Of a stretch of DNA of 64,000 nt, positions 1 through 8,006 are shown one piece after another. The notes under the pieces were generated by a model, which worked only from the letters and a program-made list of their open reading frames with translations, did not search any database and was not told where the DNA came from. Position numbers and translations under genes: made by a program. The DNA comes from DASSFG01 sp035547915 (GTDB lineage: Bacteria; Planctomycetota; Planctomycetia; Pirellulales; JAICIG01). Location: positions 62,001 to 126,000 of the forward strand of contig DASZTS010000121.1 of the NCBI GenBank assembly GCA_035547915.1, read 5' to 3'. How positions within the stretch are numbered: position 1 is the first letter of the stretch; each line of letters opens with the position of its first letter.

Positions 1-488
1 TCGTCGCGCAGGCCGCGTCGTGCTCGGCCTGCGACATCGAATCGGTCGACGAGACGGGCATGCGATGGATCACGGAGCTGTTCAATCACTGGGTCGACCA
101 TGGCCCGGTGAGCCACGAGAAATACCTGCTCTGCCTGGCGGCCGTGCTGCGGGCGGCGACGCGGCAGGAGAGCGTGGTGATCGTCGGCCGCGGTGCGCAG
201 TTCCTCTTGCCGCGCGAAGCGGGACTGGTGGTGCGGATCGTCGCGCCCGAACGGTTCCGCGTCGAGCAGGTGCAGAGGGTGCGCGGCCTGGGCGCGCGAG
301 AAGCCCGCGCCTGGGTCGAAAGGACCGATCGCGAGCGGCGGCAGTTCATCGAACAGCATTTCCATCACGACGGCTGCGATATGCACCTGTACGACATGGT
401 GCTGAACGTCGAGAAGCTCGGCATGGCGGGCGCCGCCCGACAGATCGCCCAAGCGGCCCGCGCGGCGTTCGGCGATCGGGTCGGATGA
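1..488 (+). CDS. Cytidylate kinase-like family protein (C-terminal part)
   Basis: The gene enters from the left edge; the frame is open from base 3 and ends at TGA 486-488, so about 161 codons are visible. The motif VIVGRGAQFLL followed by VRIVAPERFRVEQ and an alternating Arg/Glu-rich helix fits the cytidylate-kinase-like (Cytidylate_kin2) family, small P-loop proteins related to CMP kinase. The P-loop itself lies outside the window. The substrate cannot be deduced. The gene is followed by a solo end of the dispersed 100-bp repeat and then by ruvX, 67 bases downstream on the same strand. Confidence 0.75.
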   Translation, partial: VAQAASCSACDIESVDETGMRWITELFNHWVDHGPVSHEKYLLCLAAVLRAATRQESVVIVGRGAQFLLPREAGLVVRIVAPERFRVEQVQRVRGLGAREARAWVERTDRERRQFIEQHFHHDGCDMHLYDMVLNVEKLGMAGAARQIAQAARAAFGDRVG

Positions 489-490
489 TT

Positions 491-510
491 CGCGGCTGAC
501 AAAACCGGGA
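491..510 (+). repeat. Solo end of the dispersed ~100-bp hairpin repeat
   Basis: CGGCTGACAAAACCGGGA matches the left end of the full repeats seen at 36344, 47453 and 48660, but the internal hairpin and right end are missing. It starts three bases after the stop codon of the kinase-like gene. Confidence 0.6.
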
Positions 511-555
511 ATTATTCTAAACTCCTACGCGAGTACTTCGATCTGGGGAAACTCG

Positions 556-1014
556 ATGGGGGAACAACCACCGACCGGCCGGCTGGCCGGCGTCGACTAC
601 GGCACCGTGCGCATCGGCGTGGCCGTGACCGATGCGCGGCGGACGCTCGCCAGTCCGTACGAGAACTATCGCCGCCGCGATCTGGCGGCCGATGCACGAT
701 ACTTCCGGGAACTGGTCGCCAACGAAAAGATCGTGGGGTTCGTCGTCGGCCTGCCCGTCCACCTCGACGGCCATGAGAGCCAGAAATCTCTCGAAGCGCG
801 GCGGTTCGGCGCGTGGTTGGCGGAGGCCACCGGCGTGGGTGTGGTGTTCTTCGACGAGCGGTTCACGACCGCCGAGGCCGACCGGTATCTGGGCGAGGCC
901 CACCTGACCAAGAAGCAACGCATCGCACGGCGAGATAAACTGGCCGCGCAGATCCTGCTCTCGGCGTATCTCGAATCGACGCGGCCGGGCGAACCCGGCG
1001 CGCTCGATGATTGA
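556..1014 (+). CDS. ruvX: Putative pre-16S rRNA nuclease / Holliday junction resolvase-like YqgF
   Basis: A 152-residue protein of the YqgF/RuvX family, which has an RNase H fold and acts in 16S rRNA 5' end maturation; it was formerly called a Holliday junction resolvase. Visible family signatures are GVDYGTVRIGVAVTD (catalytic Asp14), VVGLPVHLDG, FFDERFTTAEA with its acidic residue, and the C-terminal RRDKLAAQILLSAYLE with the last catalytic Asp. Length is typical for the family. ATG 556 gives the normal N-terminus just before the first strand. The stop is 10 bases before the preferred start of the next gene, so the two are probably cotranscribed. Confidence 0.92.
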   Translation: MGEQPPTGRLAGVDYGTVRIGVAVTDARRTLASPYENYRRRDLAADARYFRELVANEKIVGFVVGLPVHLDGHESQKSLEARRFGAWLAEATGVGVVFFDERFTTAEADRYLGEAHLTKKQRIARRDKLAAQILLSAYLESTRPGEPGALDD

Positions 1015-1024
1015 GGGGGTGCGC

Positions 1025-1948
1025 ATGGCGGCAAAATTGATCTTCGGCTGCGGCTACCTGGGGCACCGCGTGGCCCGACGTTGGCTCGCGGAAGGGCACA
1101 CCGTCTATGCCGTCACACGCCACGTCGATCGGGCGGCGGCTTGGCGCGGCGAAGGTTTGCACGCGATCGTCGCCGATGTGACCCGGCCGGCGACGCTGGT
1201 CGATTTGCCGGCCGTCGATTCGCTGTTATTCGCCGTCGGTCACGAAGGGGAGCGGGGCAGGGGACCCACGAACGACCACGTCGCCGGTCTGGCGAACGTG
1301 TTGGAGGCGATCTCGCCCGCGGTGCGCAGGCTGATCTATATCAGCTCGACCGGCGTGTATGGCGATTGCCAGGGGGAATGGATCGACGAAGAGACGGCCT
1401 GCGAGCCCCAACGTCCGTCCGGCCGCGCCTGCCTGACCGCCGAGCAGATGCTCGTGGAGCATGCCTACTCGGCGCGGACCGTCATCTTGCGGCTGGCGGG
1501 CATCTATGGCCCGGGACGCATACCCCGTAAAGACGTGCTCCTGGCGGGCGAACCGATCGACGCGCCCCAACACGGCTACTTGAACCTGATCCACGTCGAC
1601 GACGCCGTGCGCGCGGTGCTCGCCGCCGACAGGGTGTCGGCGGAGTTGCCGCGGCGGTATTTGATCTCCGACGGCTCGCCGGTGGTCCGCGGGGAGTATT
1701 ACGCCGAGCTGGCCCGACTGCTGGGCGCTCCGCCGCCGCGATTCCGTCCGCCCGACATTGAAACGCCGGCGCACGCTCGCGCGGCCGCCGACAAGCGCGT
1801 CTGCAACGCCCGCATGGCCGCCGAGTTGAAGGTAGCTCTGCGATTCATCGACTATCGGGCCGGCTTGAGGGCCATCGTCGGGGGCACCGAGACGCCCTAC
1901 CGCTCGTCTGATTCGAGCGGACCGGGCTCCTCTGCCGAGCCTCGGTGA
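1025..1948 (+). CDS. SDR-family NAD(P)-dependent epimerase-like protein (YeeZ type)
   Basis: A 307-residue atypical short-chain dehydrogenase. The N-terminal IFGCGYLGHRVARRW is the Rossmann dinucleotide-binding glycine motif. YISSTGVYGD and LRLAGIYGPGR are typical of extended or atypical SDRs of the YeeZ group. A classical YxxxK pair is not obvious, as in other YeeZ-like members, so the reaction is unknown. ATG 1025 is preferred because GAGGGGG lies just upstream; an alternative ATG at 1007 overlaps the ruvX stop. The 3' end overlaps the convergent LOG-family gene by 52 bases (1897-1948). Confidence 0.85.
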   Translation: MAAKLIFGCGYLGHRVARRWLAEGHTVYAVTRHVDRAAAWRGEGLHAIVADVTRPATLVDLPAVDSLLFAVGHEGERGRGPTNDHVAGLANVLEAISPAVRRLIYISSTGVYGDCQGEWIDEETACEPQRPSGRACLTAEQMLVEHAYSARTVILRLAGIYGPGRIPRKDVLLAGEPIDAPQHGYLNLIHVDDAVRAVLAADRVSAELPRRYLISDGSPVVRGEYYAELARLLGAPPPRFRPPDIETPAHARAAADKRVCNARMAAELKVALRFIDYRAGLRAIVGGTETPYRSSDSSGPGSSAEPR

Positions 1949-2499
1949 GTCTCGAGCAGTCGCAGAAGATGGGTCGGGTCGGCCGAGGAAAGAAGCAGGC
2001 CGCGGTCTTGCGGTCGGACGAAACCCAGGCTCACGGTCTGATCGAGCCAGGCCAGCAACGGATCGAAATAGTTCGCCACGTTCAACATGCCGATCGGCTT
2101 GGCGTGCAAACGGAGTTGGGCCCAGGTGAGGATCTCGAACAGTTCGTCGCACGTGCCGTGGCCTCCCGGCAGGGCGACGAAGGCATCGCTCAGATCGGCC
2201 ATGAGCGCCTTGCGTTCGTGCATGGTCTCGACCACGTGCAGTTCGCTCAGTCCGTCGTGGGCCAGTTCTCTTTCGACGAGCGAACGGGGGATCACGCCGA
2301 TCGCCACGCCGCCGGCCTGCAAGACGGCATCCGCGATCACACCCATCAGGCCGACGTGCCCGGCGCCGTACACGAGTTCCCACCCCTCGGCGACCAGGAG
2401 CCGGCCGAACTGCTGCGCCGCCTCGGCATAGACGCTCTGGCTGCCGCTCGCCGAGCCGCAGAAGACACACAATCGTCGCACGACAGGCTCCATCAGCAT
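1897..2499 (-). CDS. LOG-family / TIGR00730 Rossmann-fold protein
   Basis: A 200-residue protein with CVFCGSASGS at the N-terminus and the family signature PGGHGTCDELFEILTW, the PGGxGTxxE nucleotide-binding motif of lysine-decarboxylase-like / LOG proteins. Characterised members are cytokinin riboside 5'-monophosphate phosphoribohydrolases acting on nucleoside monophosphates. Length and motif order are standard. ATG 2499 is followed in frame by a second ATG at 2493. It overlaps the end of the SDR gene tail to tail and lies 28 bases downstream of acs on the same strand, so it may be the last gene of an acs transcript. Confidence 0.9.
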   Translation of the reverse strand: MLMEPVVRRLCVFCGSASGSQSVYAEAAQQFGRLLVAEGWELVYGAGHVGLMGVIADAVLQAGGVAIGVIPRSLVERELAHDGLSELHVVETMHERKALMADLSDAFVALPGGHGTCDELFEILTWAQLRLHAKPIGMLNVANYFDPLLAWLDQTVSLGFVRPQDRGLLLSSADPTHLLRLLETHRGSAEEPGPLESDER

Positions 2500-2527
2500 C
2501 TGCCCTCCGGCCGCTGGCGGCCACGCG

Positions 2528-4483
2528 CTATTCGTCGTCGCTCCGGAGCTTCGCCAGCACGCTGTAGTCTTCGAGCGTGGTCGTGTCGCCGACGGTCTCC
2601 TTGCCGGCGGCGATGTCGCGCAGGAGCCGGCGCATGATCTTGCCGCTGCGCGTCTTCGGCAGGGCGTTCGTGAAGCGGATGTCGTCGGGCTGGGCGAGCG
2701 CGCCGATCTCCTTGCGAACGTGGCGCTTCAACTCGTCGCGCAGCGAGTCGTTCGGTTCGCCGCCCTTCAAGGTCACGAACACGGCGACGGCCTCGCCCTT
2801 CAATTCGTCGGGCCGGCCGACGGCCGCCGCTTCGGCCACCTTGGGATGGCTGACCAGCGCGCTCTCGATCTCGATCGTGCTCAACCGATGGCCGGAGACG
2901 TTGAGCACGTCGTCGATGCGTCCCATGATCCAGTAATAGCCGTCGGCGTCGCAGCGCGCGTTGTCGCCGGCGAGGTAGTTGTGGGGCACCTTGCTCCAAT
3001 ACTGTTCCTTGTAGCGGGCGTCGTCGCCCCAGATGCCGCGGAGCATGCCCGGCCACGGACGCGTGATCACCAGCCAGCCGCCCTGGCCCGCTTGGACCGG
3101 CTTTCCCCCCTCGTCGACCACGGCGGGGATGATGCCCGGCAACGGCTTGGTGCAGCTTCCGGGCTTGGTGGGAATCGCGCCCGGCAGCGGGCTCATCATG
3201 ATGCCGCCCGTCTCGGTCTGCCACCAGGTATCGACGATGGGGCAACGCTCGCCGCCGATCTTGCGGTGATACCACATCCAGGCTTCGGGATTGATCCCCT
3301 CGCCCACCGTGCCCAACAGCCGCAGGCTCGACAGGTCGTGCTGATCGACCCAGTGATCGCCCCACTTGATGAACGCGCGGATGGCCGTCGGCGACGTGTA
3401 GAAGATGCTCACGCGGTATTTTTCGATGAGCGACCAGAAGCGGTTCTCGTGCGGCCAGTTCGGCGCGCCCTCGTACATGAACACCGTGGCGCCGGCGGCC
3501 AGCGGACCGTAGGTGATGTAGCTGTGCCCCGTCACCCAGCCGCAGTCGGCCGTACACCAGTAGATGTCGTCTTCGCGCAGGTCGAAGACCCATTCGGTCG
3601 TCTTCTTGGCATACAGGTTGTAGCCGGCCGTCGTGTGCTTGATCCCCTTCGGCTTCCCCGTCGAGCCGCTGGTGTAGAGGATGAACAGCGGATGCTCGCT
3701 GTCGAGCGGCTCGGCCTCGGCCTGGCCCGAGACGCCATTCGTCAGATCGTGCCACCAATGGTCGCGGCCGGCGCGCATCGGCACGTCGCTCCCCAATCGC
3801 TTGAGCACGATGCAGTGTTTGACGGTGGGCGATTTCTCCAGGGCGACGTCGACGTTGGCCTTCAGCGGAAGCTGGGTGCCGCGCCGCCAGCCGCCGTCGG
3901 CCGTGATGACGAGCTTGGCCTGGGCGTCGTTGTTGCGGTCGGCGATCGCCTCGCTCGAAAACCCGCCGAAGATCACCGAATGCACCGCTCCGACGCGGGC
4001 GCAGGCGAGCATGGCGATCGGCAGTTCGGGCACCATCGGCATGTAGATCGACACCACGTCGCCCGGCTTGATGCCCAGCGAGCGCAGCGCGTTGGCGAAC
4101 TTGCAGACCTCGTGGTGCAGCGTCTGATAGGTGAGCACGCGCGTATCGCCCGGCTCGCCCTCCCAGATGATGGCGGCCTTGGTGATGCGCGGCGTCTGGA
4201 GGTGCAGGTCGAGGCAGTTGTAGCTGACATTCGTCTGCCCGCCGACGAACCATTTGGCGAACGGCTCGTCCCACTCCAGCACCTTGCTATACGGCTTGAA
4301 CCAATGCAGTTCGCTGGCCAGTTGGCCCCAAAACTCCTCCAGATTGCCGGCCGCCTTGTTCCACAGGGCCTGATAGGCGTCGATCGACGGAATGCGCGCG
4401 CGGGCCGCGAATTCGGCCGGAGGCGGGAAGAGCCGCGCCTCCTGCATGACGGTATCGACGCGGCCGGTGGAGTGAGCAGGCAT
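2528..4483 (-). CDS. acs: Acetyl-CoA synthetase
   Basis: A 651-residue AMP-forming acetate-CoA ligase, which makes acetyl-CoA from acetate, ATP and CoA in the cytoplasm. Visible in order: the N-terminal ACAS segment (ALWNKAAGNLEEFWGQLASEL), the A3 P-loop YTSGSTGKPKG, VDTWWQTETGG of the adenylation core, the hinge GRIDDVLNVSGHR, and the C-terminal PKTRSGKIMRR, whose Lys is catalytic and is the site of regulatory acetylation in the family. Full length and no disruptions. The upstream 264 bases hold a diverged hairpin repeat and a 47-bp tandem duplication. Confidence 0.97.
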   Translation of the reverse strand: MPAHSTGRVDTVMQEARLFPPPAEFAARARIPSIDAYQALWNKAAGNLEEFWGQLASELHWFKPYSKVLEWDEPFAKWFVGGQTNVSYNCLDLHLQTPRITKAAIIWEGEPGDTRVLTYQTLHHEVCKFANALRSLGIKPGDVVSIYMPMVPELPIAMLACARVGAVHSVIFGGFSSEAIADRNNDAQAKLVITADGGWRRGTQLPLKANVDVALEKSPTVKHCIVLKRLGSDVPMRAGRDHWWHDLTNGVSGQAEAEPLDSEHPLFILYTSGSTGKPKGIKHTTAGYNLYAKKTTEWVFDLREDDIYWCTADCGWVTGHSYITYGPLAAGATVFMYEGAPNWPHENRFWSLIEKYRVSIFYTSPTAIRAFIKWGDHWVDQHDLSSLRLLGTVGEGINPEAWMWYHRKIGGERCPIVDTWWQTETGGIMMSPLPGAIPTKPGSCTKPLPGIIPAVVDEGGKPVQAGQGGWLVITRPWPGMLRGIWGDDARYKEQYWSKVPHNYLAGDNARCDADGYYWIMGRIDDVLNVSGHRLSTIEIESALVSHPKVAEAAAVGRPDELKGEAVAVFVTLKGGEPNDSLRDELKRHVRKEIGALAQPDDIRFTNALPKTRSGKIMRRLLRDIAAGKETVGDTTTLEDYSVLAKLRSDDE

Positions 4484-4503
4484 GCAGGATTCCTCGGTTT
4501 CTT

Positions 4504-4593
4504 CTTACAAAGATGACAAAGCCGTCTCGCGCTCGAAAAAACCGGCGTTTCACCGCCGATTCTTCGCCCACGACCGCGTCTTCTCAGCCGCTT
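4504..4593 (-). repeat. Diverged copy of the dispersed ~100-bp hairpin repeat
   Basis: Reverse orientation. Contains CCGGCGTTTCACCGCCGATT in the position of the core hairpin and ends in TCAGCCGCTTA like the intact copies, but with many substitutions and a shortened end. It sits 20 bases upstream of the acs start, unlike most copies, which are 3' of genes. Confidence 0.55.
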
Positions 4594-4680
4594 AACGTAG
4601 ACGCGACGTCCCGTCGCGTTAACGAAGCCGCTAAAAGCTTAACGTAGCCCCGACGTCCCGTCGCGTTAACAAAGCTGCTG
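4591..4680. repeat. 47-bp tandem duplication with hairpin
   Basis: Two copies begin at 4591 and 4638. Each contains GCGACGTCCCGTCGC or a one-arm variant (hairpin with 3-base loop) flanked by TTAACG and GTTAA, which extend the symmetry. Could be a regulatory or REP-like unit upstream of acs. Confidence 0.6.
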
Positions 4681-4747
4681 CAAGCCTATCCGCCAACCCG
4701 CGTCGCAATCAATAAGCCCGCTTTGATTCACGCCAGCGTCCGTCCGC

Positions 4748-5902
4748 CTACCAATCCTCGCACGATAGTTCCATGGGAACCTGCTCCCGCAGCTTGGTCG
4801 CCTCGGCGATCAGCTTCTTTCGCGTCGGCTCGAGCGAGGCGGGCAGGCTCCCCTCGGGCAGCTTGGTCTGCACGCGCAGTGCCTGGGCCGGGCGACGCTC
4901 CTTCTGCACCAGAACCTGCGCCAGCCGGAGCCGTACCCGCGTCGCGTCGGGAAAGGCCGCCAGATGGCCGACCATCAGCTCGATCGATTCGGGCCAGGCT
5001 TCGGCTTCGAGCAGCTTGGTGATGAGCGATCGTGAATCGGGTTCGGAGAGTTGCCAACCCGCCGCGGTCCGCGACATCTTCTTGTGCAGGGCGAAGGCGC
5101 CGCGGGTGTGTCCGTCGTCGATCAGCCGACGAATCTCGGCCAGCGCGGCTTCTTGATTCACGCTGGGGCCCGGCGTGCGCTGGTCGTCTGTCTTGGGCTT
5201 TTTCTTCTTGCGTTTCTTGGCCTTCTCGCCCTCTCGGCCGGCGAGCACGGCGTACAGATCCCACCCTTCGCAATCGACCCACTGCAACTTGAGGAGCAAC
5301 GTACCGAGGCCGAAGCCGATCGCCGCGCCCGACAGGTGCAACACGCTCGATCCCCAACCGAAGTTATCCACCACGGTCGTGACGATCTCGATGAGCAGAT
5401 AGATCACCGCCAGCACGAGAATCGAGATATCGAACGTGAAATAACGGAACCCGAGGATCAGGATGCAGCTCAATTCGTTCTTCGGCGCCCAAACGAGGGC
5501 CATCGCCATCACACCGTAGATGATGGCCGAGGCCCCGAGCGACCCGCCTTCCTCGGCGCCCAGCATGCAGGCCTGCTCCAACCCGCATTGCAGCACGCCG
5601 ATGCCCAGGTAGACGGCCAAGAACCGCCACCAACCGAGTTTGCCTTCGACCACCAACCCGAACGCCCACAGGAAGACCATGTTCCCCAGCAGGTGCAAGA
5701 ACCCCGCGTGCAGGAAGTTGGAGGTGATCCATTGCAGCGGGTGCAGCCCGTCGCCGTAGACGAGGATCCACGGCGCGGCGTCTTCGGCCGGCAGCGCGCC
5801 CGACGCGATGGCAATGAACACCACCGTGTTGATCAGCATCACACCGCCGGTCGCCCACGGCAGGTGATAGATCGGCGCGTCGGTATTCCAGGGAACGAGC
5901 AC
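4748..5902 (-). CDS. Rhomboid-family intramembrane serine protease with C-terminal extension
   Basis: A 384-residue polytopic membrane protein if GTG 5902 is the start; this gives the usual short N-terminus before the first helix, whereas the upstream in-frame ATG at 6010 adds an unlikely Arg-rich leader. The rhomboid hallmarks are HAGFLHLLGNMVFLWAFG (loop 1/TM2), GASAIIYG with the catalytic Ser in a GxSx context, and VLHLSGAAIGFGLG with the catalytic His. After the sixth helix there is a Lys-rich linker (AKKRKKKKPKTDDQR) and about 125 soluble residues with helical, TPR-like character. The substrate is unknown. Confidence 0.88.
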   Translation of the reverse strand: MLVPWNTDAPIYHLPWATGGVMLINTVVFIAIASGALPAEDAAPWILVYGDGLHPLQWITSNFLHAGFLHLLGNMVFLWAFGLVVEGKLGWWRFLAVYLGIGVLQCGLEQACMLGAEEGGSLGASAIIYGVMAMALVWAPKNELSCILILGFRYFTFDISILVLAVIYLLIEIVTTVVDNFGWGSSVLHLSGAAIGFGLGTLLLKLQWVDCEGWDLYAVLAGREGEKAKKRKKKKPKTDDQRTPGPSVNQEAALAEIRRLIDDGHTRGAFALHKKMSRTAAGWQLSEPDSRSLITKLLEAEAWPESIELMVGHLAAFPDATRVRLRLAQVLVQKERRPAQALRVQTKLPEGSLPASLEPTRKKLIAEATKLREQVPMELSCEDW

Positions 5903-5999
5903 GGCTTGGGCCCCCGCGGCATGAGTCGCAGAGAGAGTGTGTGAACCACGCGAACATACTAATGGCCGGTATGGTCGGCCACAACTTGGCGCGCGAGAT

Positions 6000-6112
6000 G
6001 GGTCGCGCAAGTTCGGCCATGCGGGCGGATCGAGAATTGAAAGTGGTCGACCATCCCGCCAGTCTATCCGCGACCCGTCCCGTCGGGAAAAATCCGCCAG
6101 TTAGAGTGAACC
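6000..6112 (-). pseudogene. Remnant of a membrane-protein gene related to 7397-7840
   Basis: Bases 6024-6074 are identical to 7810-7860, which hold the start codon and first codons (MVDHFQFSIR) of the gene at 7397-7840. Bases 6000-6028 are identical to 7340-7368, which lie just beyond that gene's 3' end. The two blocks share only GGCGG at the junction. The simplest reading is a duplicate gene copy that lost its body by an internal deletion at a 5-base microhomology. Beyond 6074 the match continues at lower identity to about 6112. Confidence 0.7.
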
Positions 6113-6180
6113 CGCCCATCGGTGGCCCCTTCTTCACCCGGCCGCTCTGGCGCGGTTTAATGGTCGAAAAGGAGCCGATC

Positions 6181-6591
6181 ATGCGGTTTTCGCTTCGATG
6201 GCTGTTCGGTGTCGTGGCGTTTGTCGCGGCGGGCTTCTGCTGCTTGGTCAACGCATCGCGGCCGATAGAGCTATTGCTCGCTGGCCTGCTTTATGTCTTT
6301 CTCGGCGTCTCAATCATGGGTGCCTTATTCGCTCGCGGAGAGCGCCGGGTTTTTTGGGCCGGCTGTGTGGTAACTGGGGCTGTTTGCTTTGCTTCCGATT
6401 ACCTACCACCATTGAAGATCTATCGCCCTTGGGACGTCGTCGAAGCGATCTTCGGCTACCTCCGGCTGGCCGTGTGGCACGATAAATCGAGCCGGCCGTC
6501 GCATGCCGAACGAGCGTGGGTTTCTCTGGTGGCGATCACAGTGACGTTCATGGGCGGTACCATTGCAACCTGGTTCCGCAAGAATCACTAG
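6181..6591 (+). CDS. Small planctomycete-type membrane protein
   Basis: A 136-residue protein starting MRFSLRWLFGVVAFVAAGF at ATG 6181, preceded by AAGGAG seven bases upstream, which decides this start over an in-frame ATG at 5974 or further upstream. The N-terminal MRFSLRxL followed by a hydrophobic helix is recurrent in short planctomycete membrane proteins of unknown function. Three to four hydrophobic segments (about residues 8-25, 30-50, 58-75 and 112-130) are visible. No enzymatic motif. Function unknown. Confidence 0.7.
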   Translation: MRFSLRWLFGVVAFVAAGFCCLVNASRPIELLLAGLLYVFLGVSIMGALFARGERRVFWAGCVVTGAVCFASDYLPPLKIYRPWDVVEAIFGYLRLAVWHDKSSRPSHAERAWVSLVAITVTFMGGTIATWFRKNH

Positions 6592-7066
6592 AATTTTCCG
6601 GGCAACCGAACGTTTTGGGCAACCCTCACCATGACCCGACGGTTTCAGGTCAGCTCGGACACGCAGTTATGGAGCGATTGACCGTTCGCGAGGCCAAGTC
6701 GGCGCGTTTCCGCTCGTGTGCCGACGGCTGTTACAGCCGGATGCGTCGGTGGAAGGGGTCGATGCCGCCTCGCGGGTGATGCTGATGCGGGGACCGTTGA
6801 GAGCCTGTCCGAGAACCGATGTCGCGACAGGAACGATTCGACTCGCCAGCAGGTTTTCGGATCGGCTCTAAATGGTTCCCTGCCCTTCAACGCGGAATCG
6901 AATTAGGCTGCCAATTATTACGGGAGCACTATGATAGGGAGTTGGTTGGCGTGCTGGTTACGATAACCAAAGCGTATCGCCACCCAATCGCCACGACGGA
7001 AGATGGTTGCGTAAGGTTTGGCCGCCAATTCATTGTGCATAACCTCGGTACGAATGAGTCGCTGGT
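6592..7066. other. Gene-poor stretch with degraded sequence
   Basis: No convincing gene. Bases 6801-6824 match, in inverted orientation and without mismatch, 21813-21836, next to a hairpin-repeat copy. The segment around 6925-6945 (CTATGATAGGGAG) resembles sequence ahead of other small genes here. Probably eroded small genes and repeats. Confidence 0.5.
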
Positions 7067-7264
7067 ATGCGCCGCTTCCAGTTCACCCTGAAAACGCTGC
7101 TCTGGTTGATGGTCGTGGTGGGGGCCTTCCTCGCGGGGGCTGAATGGCAACGGCGGAAGTGGGCGACCGAGAGGCGATTCTTGCTAGACAGGGCCCGTGG
7201 CGGACAATACCAGACCGCGGAGGGCGCGGCCGAACAAGATCGTTCGCCGCTTCACTATCCTTAG
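7067..7264 (+). CDS. Short membrane-anchored protein, planctomycete type
   Basis: A 65-residue protein beginning MRRFQFTLKTLLWLMVVVGA, then FLAGAEWQRRKW and a charged soluble tail. The pattern (Arg, F-x-LKTLLWLMVVV, Gly-x-x-W) is one of the most repeated short-protein themes in planctomycete genomes; the role is unknown. One N-terminal transmembrane helix, with a C-terminal tail of about 38 residues. No Shine-Dalgarno sequence is visible. Confidence 0.6.
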   Translation: MRRFQFTLKTLLWLMVVVGAFLAGAEWQRRKWATERRFLLDRARGGQYQTAEGAAEQDRSPLHYP

Positions 7265-7396
7265 CGGCTGTCGGATCCGAACCGCCCGCTTCCCAGGCAC
7301 GCCCACGAAACCCGGCGCCGCCCGCGCCCAGCAGCGCTCGGGTCGCGCAAGTTCGGCCATGCGGGCGGGACAAGCCTGGCGTCGGTGGGTAACGGG

Positions 7397-7840
7397 TCAT
7401 TTCGAAATCGGATTTTCTGAGAGATGGCCCGGCTGCCCCTGCCGGGGCCAGAAGAGCGAATGGATACCGACGGCAAGCAGGCCGTTAATGGGGGCGAAAC
7501 ACCAAAATCCCATATCGGCATATTGCAGCAGGTGCAGCGCGTTCGGAGTGCCACGAAACTCGAAACCGAACTGAGCGAACTCAAAAAACCAGAGCGGCAC
7601 GAGAAACGTTGTCAGCAGAGCGATCGCACAAGGAATGCTCGCGCCAACCCAGAAACTCCGCGCTTTGCCCGCGGCTTGAACCGAGGCGACGAGCGAAACA
7701 GTGGAGAACACGATGCCGACGAGCAGCAGCGCAACACATGACTGCCACGGAGGCTGAGCGACCATTGCTCCGGCGGCGGCGCCGACGGCCGCCGTGACGA
7801 CCAGGAGCAGGCGGATCGAGAATTGAAAGTGGTCGACCAT
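7397..7840 (-). CDS. Hypothetical four-helix membrane protein
   Basis: A 147-residue protein, MVDHFQFSIRLLLVVTAAVGAAAG..., with four hydrophobic segments and a C-terminal FWCFAPINGLLAVGIHSLFW. A 5' remnant of a relative lies at 6000-6112 and a C-terminal half of another at 20440-20649 (FWCAAPINGLFAVFCHWLF), so the family is expanding and decaying locally. No catalytic motif. Function unknown. Confidence 0.7.
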   Translation of the reverse strand: MVDHFQFSIRLLLVVTAAVGAAAGAMVAQPPWQSCVALLLVGIVFSTVSLVASVQAAGKARSFWVGASIPCAIALLTTFLVPLWFFEFAQFGFEFRGTPNALHLLQYADMGFWCFAPINGLLAVGIHSLFWPRQGQPGHLSENPISK

Positions 7841-7967
7841 CCCGCCAGTCTATCCGCGACTCGTGCCATCGTGGAAAAAATCTGCCAGTCAGAGTGGACC
7901 AACGCCCGGCGGCGAAGTTACTCGACGGGACCGATACCGGGTTGCTGTCGGGCCGCCCTCACCCCAA

Positions 7968-7988
7968 CCCTCTCCCGGCGGGAGAGGG
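7968..7988. terminator. GC-rich hairpin, 3' of the long operon
   Basis: CCCTCTCCC-GGC-GGGAGAGGG is a perfect 9-bp stem with a 3-base loop, 19 bases beyond the stop of the BatA gene. It has no U-tract on the minus strand, so it may be a repeat or a transcript stabiliser as much as a terminator. Confidence 0.5.
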
Positions 7989-8006
7989 GGTGTGCGCTGT
8001 TGGTCT

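Noticed and set aside
6718..6906. Small plus-strand frame
   Set aside because: It covers sequence that recurs inverted elsewhere and shows no coding signal.
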